Source: an uncultured Muribaculum sp. (GTDB lineage: Bacteria > Bacteroidota > Bacteroidia > Bacteroidales > Muribaculaceae). Taken from it: a DNA stretch of 64,000 bases. The notes under the pieces are model-generated. The model made no database searches, was not told where the DNA came from, and worked only from the letters and a program-made list of their open reading frames with translations. The first letter of the stretch is position 1. Each line of letters starts with the position of its first letter. The stretch is taken from positions 124,001 to 188,000 of the forward strand of contig CAJUMZ010000003.1 of NCBI GenBank assembly GCA_910587665.1. Reading direction: 5' to 3'. Below are positions 48,908-55,740 of this stretch, piece after piece. Both the position numbers and the translations under genes were made by a program.

Positions 48908-50038
48908 TTATTTTGATTTTTCTATTTTTAGTTCTCCGCCATGTTCATGCTCCTCGCTCTTATGGCCCTCTTCCTGTGACAGGGAAATAAACAGGGTCGA
49001 CAGCATCGTGAACACATAAGCCTGAATAAAGCTTACAAGCACATCAATGAGCAACATGAAAATGGAGAATATCACTGACACGAATGTCGCCATTCCGGTC
49101 ACCATCGGACCAAGCACCGCGAGGATGAAGATCAGCAGCGTCAATACGATGACAATTATATGACCTCCCATCATGTTGGCAAAAAGACGCACGGTAAGAG
49201 CCGCCGGCTTGGTAAACACACCGAATATCTCGATAATCGGCATGATGGGTATCGGGAACTTGAGCCACAAAGGCACATCGGGCCAGAATATATCTTTCCA
49301 GTAATGTTTAGTACCGAATATATTTACTATTAGGAAAGTGATCAGCGACAATACGAGCGTCACGGCGATATTGCCGGTAAGGTTCGCACCACCCGGGAAT
49401 ATGACAATAAGTCCGAGCAGGTTCATCACAAGGATGAAGAAGAACACAGTAAGAAGATACGGGGCAAAGCGCGGGGCCTTCTCGCCAAGAGTCGGCTTCA
49501 CCACCCCGCGATAGACAAACTCGATAAGAGCTTCTATCGCGCCGGTAAACTTGCGCGGAGCCTTGTAGCCCGCCTTTCGATACCACGACGCCACCTTCAG
49601 TATCATCCACATCACTATTATGACGGAGATAAACAGCGCAAGTACATTCTTGGTTATTGACAAGTCCCAAGGGCGATACTCCTCCATCACAGTCTTTCCG
49701 TCGACATTGACAGGTCGCTCACCTACAATCTTGTTATGCCACTTGCTATCCTTTCCGCCAAGCTTGAATCCGTCGTACTCTTCACCATGTTGTATGCGTC
49801 GCGAGCTGAAGCAGTGCCACTTGCCTTCATAGTCACGGACAATCACAGGCAATGGGATGCGCAGATCATGGCTAAAGGGAACCTCCCAGCCATATCCGTC
49901 ACCAAGATGCTCGAAAATAATCTCTTTCGGATTGATTTTCTTCTCCTGCGTGGAGTCATCATGACCAGACGCCGACATGCACTGCGGAGCGACAAGCGCC
50001 GCACACATGAACATTAGCAAGAATACAAGTCGTTTCAT
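48908..50038 (-). CDS. atpB: ATP synthase subunit a, with exported N-terminal extension
   Basis: Stator subunit of Fo that forms the ion half-channels. At 376 residues it is longer than the usual 240-270: it begins with a signal-like segment (MKRLVFLLMFMCAALVAPQC) and about 120 residues of soluble sequence before the first conserved helix. The essential Arg lies in KPAALTVRLFANMMGGH, in the penultimate-helix region. ATG 50036-50038 is chosen because it begins the signal-like segment. It starts 1 base after the atpC stop. An extra small gene often seen between atpC and atpB in Bacteroides is absent. Confidence 0.93.
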   Translation of the reverse strand: MKRLVFLLMFMCAALVAPQCMSASGHDDSTQEKKINPKEIIFEHLGDGYGWEVPFSHDLRIPLPVIVRDYEGKWHCFSSRRIQHGEEYDGFKLGGKDSKWHNKIVGERPVNVDGKTVMEEYRPWDLSITKNVLALFISVIIVMWMILKVASWYRKAGYKAPRKFTGAIEALIEFVYRGVVKPTLGEKAPRFAPYLLTVFFFILVMNLLGLIVIFPGGANLTGNIAVTLVLSLITFLIVNIFGTKHYWKDIFWPDVPLWLKFPIPIMPIIEIFGVFTKPAALTVRLFANMMGGHIIVIVLTLLIFILAVLGPMVTGMATFVSVIFSIFMLLIDVLVSFIQAYVFTMLSTLFISLSQEEGHKSEEHEHGGELKIEKSK

Positions 50039-50039
50039 A

Positions 50040-50273
50040 TCAATATATGCACACTGATACCACTTCGTTATCGACATCAACAATACCTCCGTCAACGCTC
50101 ACCTCTCCCTTGTGTCCGTTATGCTCGTAGACCACATTTCCCTTGACCAGGATTGAAATTAGCGACGCGTGGCGGGGAAGCACCATAAATGTGCCTTCTG
50201 CACCGGGAAGCGAAACCTTGTCCACCTCACCTTGAAACAGAATGTTCTGTGCCGATATAACTTTCAGTACCAT
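50040..50273 (-). CDS. atpC: ATP synthase epsilon subunit (short form)
   Basis: F1 rotor subunit of only 77 residues, against about 135 in E. coli. It holds the N-terminal beta-sandwich (VLKVISAQNILFQGEVDKV, GAEGTFMVLPRHASLISIL) but no C-terminal helical hairpin, the part that inhibits ATP hydrolysis in other bacteria. Short forms are common in Bacteroidota as far as I recall. It sits 15 bases after atpD. Confidence 0.92.
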   Translation of the reverse strand: MVLKVISAQNILFQGEVDKVSLPGAEGTFMVLPRHASLISILVKGNVVYEHNGHKGEVSVDGGIVDVDNEVVSVCIY

Positions 50274-50288
50274 AGTATTCAGTTAAAC

Positions 50289-51791
50289 TTATTTTACCTC
50301 AGCAAGCATCTTCTTGCCCTTTTCGATAGCCTCGTCGATTGTGCCGACATTTAGGAATGCCTGCTCGGGATACTCATCCATCTCTCCGCTGAGGATCATC
50401 TTAAAGCCGCGGATAGTCTCGCTCAGAGGCACCATGACGCCTGGAAGACCGGTAAACTGCTCTGCGACAAAGAAGGGCTGAGAGAGGAAGCGCTGTGCTC
50501 GACGGGCACGAGCCACGACAAGCTTGTCTTCATCCGACAGTTCGTCTACGCCAAGGATGGCGATGATATCCTGAAGCTCATTGTATTTCTGAAGGAGCTG
50601 CTTGACAGCCTGCGCGGTCTGATAATGATCCTCACCGATGATATGCGGGTCAAGGATACGCGATGTTGACTCCAAGGGGTCAACGGCGGGATATATACCA
50701 AGCTCGGCAATCTTACGGCTAAGCACCGTAGTGGCGTCAAGGAAGCTGAATGTGGTGGCGGGAGCCGGGTCGGTCAAGTCGTCGGCAGGCACATAGATCG
50801 CCTGTACCGATGTGATCGAACCTTGCTTTGTAGAGGTGATGCGCTCCTGAAGAGCACCCATCTCGGATGCAAGCGTAGGCTGGTATCCCACTGCCGAAGG
50901 CATACGGCCAAGAAGCGCAGACACCTCAGAACCGGCCTGAGTGAATCGGAAGATATTGTCGATGAAGAGAAGGATCTCCTTACCGCCGCCATCCTGGTCA
51001 CGGAACTGCTCAGCTACGGTAAGACCGGAAAGCGCTACACGCAGACGTGCGCCCGGCGGCTCGTTCATCTGACCGAACACGAGCGTAGCCTGGGAATTTG
51101 CCACATCCTCCATGTTGACATCGGCAAGATTCCACTCGCCCTTTTCCATTCCCTCCTGAAATTTCTTGCCATATTTCATTACACCGCTCTCGATCATCTC
51201 GCGAAGAAGGTCGTTACCCTCACGGGTACGCTCTCCCACTCCGGTAAACACTGAGAAGCCGTTATGACCTTTGGCAATATTGTTGATGAGCTCCATGATA
51301 AGCACGGTCTTTCCTACACCGGCACCGCCAAACAAACCGATCTTACCGCCCTTGCTGTAAGGCTCAAGCAGGTCAATCACCTTGATTCCGGTATAAAGGA
51401 TCTCGGTACCGATAGTCAGGTCGTCAAATGCGGGAGCAGGCTGGTGAATCGGGCGCAGGTCGTCACGCTTAAGCTCGGGAAGGTGGTCAATCGCCTCGCC
51501 TATCACATTCAGGAGTCGACCCTTTACCTGGTCACCGGTAGGCACAGCGATAGGTCTGCCGAGATTTTCGACACGGACTCCGCGCTGCAAGCCGTCGGTA
51601 CTTTCCATGGCGACGCAACGCACTGTATCCTCGCCGATGTGTTGTTCCACCTCAAGTATAAGCTCCGAACCGTCGGTGCGCTCTACTTTAAGTGCGGTAT
51701 AGATTGGAGGGATAATGTTATCCTTACCTTCGAAAGTCACGTCGACCACAGGGCCGATAACCTGACTCACTGTTCCGAATTTATCGCTCAT
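50289..51791 (-). CDS. atpD: ATP synthase beta subunit
   Basis: Catalytic subunit of F1, 500 residues. Walker A GGAGVGKT is at residues 155-162; the catalytic Glu region GVGERTREGNDL and the ALSGLTVAEQFRD and ILLFIDNIFRFTQAGSE segments are present. It opens the atp block 43 bases after the nuoH stop. No TAnnTTTG box was seen in that gap, so it is probably read from the nuoA promoter. Confidence 0.97.
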   Translation of the reverse strand: MSDKFGTVSQVIGPVVDVTFEGKDNIIPPIYTALKVERTDGSELILEVEQHIGEDTVRCVAMESTDGLQRGVRVENLGRPIAVPTGDQVKGRLLNVIGEAIDHLPELKRDDLRPIHQPAPAFDDLTIGTEILYTGIKVIDLLEPYSKGGKIGLFGGAGVGKTVLIMELINNIAKGHNGFSVFTGVGERTREGNDLLREMIESGVMKYGKKFQEGMEKGEWNLADVNMEDVANSQATLVFGQMNEPPGARLRVALSGLTVAEQFRDQDGGGKEILLFIDNIFRFTQAGSEVSALLGRMPSAVGYQPTLASEMGALQERITSTKQGSITSVQAIYVPADDLTDPAPATTFSFLDATTVLSRKIAELGIYPAVDPLESTSRILDPHIIGEDHYQTAQAVKQLLQKYNELQDIIAILGVDELSDEDKLVVARARRAQRFLSQPFFVAEQFTGLPGVMVPLSETIRGFKMILSGEMDEYPEQAFLNVGTIDEAIEKGKKMLAEVK

Positions 51792-51834
51792 CTTTACGAA
51801 AATCTGAGGTTATATAATTTTATTTGTCTATCTA

Positions 51835-52911
51835 TTAAAAATGTAAGCCGTAGCATATCACGATCACCATCAGCACAAGGTTGGCGAGGTTAATCGGTAG
51901 CAGATACTTCCATTCGAGGTGAAGAAGCTGGTCGATACGCAGACGGGGGAATGTCCACTTAAACCAGATTATCACAAATGAAAGCACCACCGCCTTTGCG
52001 ATAAACCATATCAGTGAAGGAATGTAGTCCATCACGTGGTTGAACGATTCCCAACCAGGAATGTGGAACGGCATCCATCCGCCGAAAAACAGCAGTGTCG
52101 CAACACCGGCTACAATGAACAGATTCAGGTATTCGGCGAGGTAGAAGAAACCGAAATGAATACCCGAATACTCCGTATGGTAACCTGCGGTGAGCTCACT
52201 TTCCGCCTCGGGAAGGTCAAACGGGCCGCGATTGGTCTCAGCCGTTCCCGCGATTATGTAGATAATGAACGCGATTATCGCGGGGACATGACCCGACACG
52301 ATAAACCACAGGTCTTTTTGCGCCATGCAGATGTCAGTGATTGACATCGAGCCGGCAAACGCCACCATTGTAATAACCGAAAGACCGATGGAAAGTTCAT
52401 AGCTTATCATCTGCGCACCGCTTCGGAGCGCACCGATGAGTGTAAACTTATTGTTACTCGACCATCCTGCAAGCAGAATACCGAGCACACCAATCGACGA
52501 TACGGCAACGAGGAAGAATATGCCAATATTAAAGTCTATCACCTGCAGACCGTTGCCCCAGGGGAGCATCGCAAAGCAGAGCATCGACGCTATTATCACA
52601 AGATAGGGAGCGAGCGCAAAAAGGAATTTATCAATGTGATTTAGTGAAATAAGCTCCTTGATAAGGATCTTGAACATATCAGCCACACTCTGGAATATAC
52701 CAGCGGGTCCCACGCGGTTGGGACCGAGACGGCACTGGAAGGCAGCACACACCTTACGCTCAAAATAGATGTAAAAGAGCGCCAGAAGCGCGTAGGCGAG
52801 AAGCAACACGACACCTATGAGCACACACTCGATGGTGACAGTAAGCCACTCGGGGCAAAATCCGTTTAACCATTGGTTGAGCCAGTCGGCTCCTTTTGAC
52901 AAATCGTACAT
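51835..52911 (-). CDS. nuoH: NADH-quinone oxidoreductase subunit H
   Basis: Membrane subunit of complex I at the quinone site, 358 residues. Family motifs are FYIYFERKVCAAFQCRLGPN, LAGWSSNNKFTLIGALRSGA and the cytoplasmic-loop AETNRGPFDLPEAESELTAG with its conserved acidic residues. It lies 33 bases after nuoCD. Instead of nuoI, the next gene is atpD. Confidence 0.97.
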   Translation of the reverse strand: MYDLSKGADWLNQWLNGFCPEWLTVTIECVLIGVVLLLAYALLALFYIYFERKVCAAFQCRLGPNRVGPAGIFQSVADMFKILIKELISLNHIDKFLFALAPYLVIIASMLCFAMLPWGNGLQVIDFNIGIFFLVAVSSIGVLGILLAGWSSNNKFTLIGALRSGAQMISYELSIGLSVITMVAFAGSMSITDICMAQKDLWFIVSGHVPAIIAFIIYIIAGTAETNRGPFDLPEAESELTAGYHTEYSGIHFGFFYLAEYLNLFIVAGVATLLFFGGWMPFHIPGWESFNHVMDYIPSLIWFIAKAVVLSFVIIWFKWTFPRLRIDQLLHLEWKYLLPINLANLVLMVIVICYGLHF

Positions 52912-52944
52912 ATCGGTTTATTCGTTACTTTTTCTTCTTTTGTG

Positions 52945-54573
52945 TTAACGGTCAATATCAGGCACAACATAGTCGAGCGTGCCGCCGATAGTGATAAGGT
53001 CGGCAATCTTGCTGCCACGGGTGAGATGATCGACGACTCCGGCAAGGTTCATACACGGAGAGTTGAACTTAACTCGCCACGGAGTGTTGGCGCCACGGCT
53101 CTCGATATACACGCCAAAGGCGCCGCGGCTTGCCTCCACCTGCTGGAACCAGTGTCCTTCGGGGAGCTTTATAACCTTAGGCACCTTTGCGCAGATCTCG
53201 CCCTCAGGAATATTGTCGACGAGCTGTTCGAGGATGTGAAGCGACTGCTTTATTTCCTCAATACGCTCGACGAAACGAGCCATACAGTCACCTTCCTGAA
53301 GCACGACCTCTTCGAAGTCAAGCTCGGAATATATGCTGTAAGGGGTAGTCTTACGCACGTCACATGCCCATCCGGAAGCCCTGCCGACAGGACCGGTAGT
53401 GCCATAGGATATGGCATCCTCCTTGCTGAGGTGACCGACACCTACCATACGGTTATGCGCGATGACATTGCCGGTAAATATAGTATCATATTCCTTGATC
53501 GCCGCAGGCATGATCTCGATAAGCTTCTTGACATCTTTCACGAAATCCTTGTCAAGCTCATCCATTACACCGCCTATGCAGTTATAATTGAATGTCATGC
53601 GGGCGCCACAGGTCTTTTCAAATATGTCGAGTATCCTTTCACGCTCACGAAGCGTATAGAAGAGCATTGTGGTCGCGCCAAGGTCCATACAGAAGGTACC
53701 CATAAACAGAAGGTGAGACGATATACGCATCAGCTCATCCATCATCACACGGATCACTTGTGCGCGGCGGGGCACCTCTATGCCGAGAGCCTTCTCGATA
53801 CAAAGGCAGAGGCAATGACGGTTCTGCTGTGCCGAGAGATAGTCGAGGCGGTCGGTGAAATGCAGAGTCTGCGGATACCCGAGTCCCTCACACAATTTCT
53901 CGATTCCACGGTGGATATATCCGAGGTAAAGGTCGATTTTCTTGATTGTCTCGCCGTCGACGGCTGTGCGGAAACGAAGCACGCCATGTGTAGCGGGATG
54001 CTGCGGACCGATGTTGACCACAAAATCCTCAGGCTTGAAAATCGTAATCTCTTTCTTCTCAATCTTGCCGTCACCATCTTCCACATACGAAACGGTCACG
54101 TCGTCAACAGCCTCATGGTCAAGGCGCACCGGATTCACGTCGGGATCCGCGTTATAGTCCTTGCGGAGCGGATAGCCCACCCAGTCGTTGCGTAGAAACA
54201 GACGACGCATGTCGGGATGGTTTATAAATATTATGCCGTAGTAGTCATAGACTTCACGTTCATAAAGATTTGCCACAGCCCAGAGGTCAGAGATGCTGTG
54301 CAGCATCGGGTTTTCGCGGTCGGTAGTGGCAACCTTTACCGACACATGGGTATCATGAGTGGTGGAGGTGAGATAATACATGCAGCCGAGCGAATCGGTC
54401 CAGTCCATGCCTACGACTGCGACGAGATAGTCAAATCCGAGTTCCGGATCCTCTTTCAACGTCTTTGCAAGAGAGTGCCATTTGGCATCGGGAATATTCA
54501 CCAACAGCCATTCGCCCTCCTCAAAAGTCGCCTCGGGGAACAGCTTGGCTATCTTTTCCTGAACATTTGCCAT
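52945..54573 (-). CDS. nuoCD: NADH-quinone oxidoreductase subunit CD (fused)
   Basis: Fusion of the NuoC and NuoD subunits of the peripheral arm, 542 residues. The NuoC part covers about residues 1-150 (LWAVANLYEREVYDYYGIIF). The NuoD part begins around 165 (VNIGPQHPATHGVLRFRT) and holds the quinone-site GYIHRGIEKLCEG and RADHTEAL-like region FTDRLDYLSAQQNRHCLC. The chain ends in LDYVVPDIDR, normal for NuoD. Start lies 42 bases after the nuoB stop. Confidence 0.96.
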   Translation of the reverse strand: MANVQEKIAKLFPEATFEEGEWLLVNIPDAKWHSLAKTLKEDPELGFDYLVAVVGMDWTDSLGCMYYLTSTTHDTHVSVKVATTDRENPMLHSISDLWAVANLYEREVYDYYGIIFINHPDMRRLFLRNDWVGYPLRKDYNADPDVNPVRLDHEAVDDVTVSYVEDGDGKIEKKEITIFKPEDFVVNIGPQHPATHGVLRFRTAVDGETIKKIDLYLGYIHRGIEKLCEGLGYPQTLHFTDRLDYLSAQQNRHCLCLCIEKALGIEVPRRAQVIRVMMDELMRISSHLLFMGTFCMDLGATTMLFYTLRERERILDIFEKTCGARMTFNYNCIGGVMDELDKDFVKDVKKLIEIMPAAIKEYDTIFTGNVIAHNRMVGVGHLSKEDAISYGTTGPVGRASGWACDVRKTTPYSIYSELDFEEVVLQEGDCMARFVERIEEIKQSLHILEQLVDNIPEGEICAKVPKVIKLPEGHWFQQVEASRGAFGVYIESRGANTPWRVKFNSPCMNLAGVVDHLTRGSKIADLITIGGTLDYVVPDIDR

Positions 54574-54615
54574 AATCGATATATTGATTGGGGTATTGTT
54601 TAATCCTGGTTATTA

Positions 54616-55224
54616 TTACTTTTCCGCTTCATCAAGAGGATGAGTCTCGAAAAATTCCTTCTGCTTTTCCTGACGGTTGACCCCGCCGAAGAATTTTTCC
54701 ACCTTCACCTTACGAGAAAGCTGCATGATGCCATAGATCATCGCCTCGGGGCGAGGAGGACATCCGGGCACATACACGTCGACCGGAATGATTTCCTCAA
54801 CTCCCTTTACCACATGGTAGGAGTTCTTAAACGGGCCGCCGGAAATGGCACATCCGCCACAAGCTATGACATATTTGGGCTCCGCAAGCTGGTCATACAG
54901 ACGTCGCACCACCGGCGCCATCCTGTGCACAATAGTGCCGGCGACCATCATGAAGTCGGCCTGGCGTGGAGATGCGCGCGCCACTTCCCAGCCAAAGCGC
55001 GCCATGTCATAGCGCGCCGCTCCAAGAGAGATAAACTCTATGCCACAGCAACTGGTTGCGAATGTGAGCGGCCATAAAGAGTTACTGCGCCCCCAGTTGA
55101 TCACGTTGTCAAGAGTGCCGACAACGACATTGGTGCCGTTATCCTTGAGCTCTTTTACAAGATGCTCTATATATTCATTGTCCTTCCAGTCGGAATAGGG
55201 CATTCCCTGCGCTGTTACTTCCAT
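54616..55224 (-). CDS. nuoB: NADH-quinone oxidoreductase subunit B
   Basis: Carries the terminal [4Fe-4S] cluster N2 beside the quinone site, 202 residues. The adjacent ligands Cys59-Cys60 are in FATSCCGIEF, with further ligands in ACGGCAISGGPF and VYVPGCPPRPEA. A charged C-terminal tail of about 35 residues follows the core. It overlaps the nuoA end by 10 bases. Confidence 0.96.
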   Translation of the reverse strand: MEVTAQGMPYSDWKDNEYIEHLVKELKDNGTNVVVGTLDNVINWGRSNSLWPLTFATSCCGIEFISLGAARYDMARFGWEVARASPRQADFMMVAGTIVHRMAPVVRRLYDQLAEPKYVIACGGCAISGGPFKNSYHVVKGVEEIIPVDVYVPGCPPRPEAMIYGIMQLSRKVKVEKFFGGVNRQEKQKEFFETHPLDEAEK

Positions 55225-55589
55225 TCAAGAGCTCCTTTCCGCCAGGCATAAGCCAAGCCCAGCACTAAAATTCCGAAAAATACTGCGATGCACAACAAGC
55301 CGTCGGTACCCAGCAAGCGCACGTTTACAGCCCACGGGTAGAGGAACACTGTCTCAACATCAAACATCAAAAAGAGAATGGCATACAAATAGTAACCTAC
55401 CTTGAACTGAGCCATGCTCTCTCCGCGGGTAGGAATACCGCACTCATATGCCTCACCCTTTTGCGGGTTGTAGGATTTTGGTGAGATAAGCCCGGCTATC
55501 ACCAAGGCGAGCGCCACAAGAGCCACTCCGGTAAGGGCGGCTACAACGGCGAGGGTAGAATTCTGAATACCAAAAATTAATGATACCAT
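55215..55589 (-). CDS. nuoA: NADH-quinone oxidoreductase subunit A
   Basis: Small three-helix membrane subunit of complex I, 124 residues. The conserved loop is YECGIPTRGESMAQFKVGYY and the second helix has LFLMFDVETVFLYPWAV. It is the first gene of the energy operon. A promoter box lies about 72 bases before the ATG and a possible 12-codon leader frame lies between them. Confidence 0.95.
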   Translation of the reverse strand: MVSLIFGIQNSTLAVVAALTGVALVALALVIAGLISPKSYNPQKGEAYECGIPTRGESMAQFKVGYYLYAILFLMFDVETVFLYPWAVNVRLLGTDGLLCIAVFFGILVLGLAYAWRKGALEWK

Positions 55590-55598
55590 ATAATATAA

Positions 55599-55637
55599 CT
55601 AATACTTCTTCCGAGAAATGATTTTTCGGATGGACAT
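55599..55637 (-). CDS. Possible 12-residue leader peptide upstream of nuoA
   Basis: The frame ATG to TAG would encode MSIRKIISRKKY, very basic, and ends 9 bases before the nuoA start. AGGAGGG (55645-55651) lies 7 bases upstream of its ATG, unusual in a phylum that seldom relies on such sites. It could equally be chance. Confidence 0.25.
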   Translation of the reverse strand: MSIRKIISRKKY

Positions 55638-55660
55638 AACGCATCCCTCCTAAATTTGTG

Positions 55661-55668
55661 CAAATATA
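55661..55668 (-). promoter_or_regulatory. Promoter -7 box for the nuo/atp operon
   Basis: Minus-strand TATATTTG matches TAnnTTTG exactly. It predicts transcription starting near 55654, a leader of about 65 bases. No clear -33 element. Confidence 0.55.
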
Positions 55669-55740
55669 CGAATTTTTTCCTACACGGCATTGGTGAGCTT
55701 TAAAAATTTTCCCAGACTATTTTATAAAAATTAACGGTTT

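Noticed and set aside
55453..55644. A 63-residue minus-strand frame starting at AGGAGGG-ATG before nuoA
   Set aside because: Its ATG touches the ribosome-binding-like sequence, and the frame runs over 130 bases into nuoA out of phase; nuoA has clear family homology.
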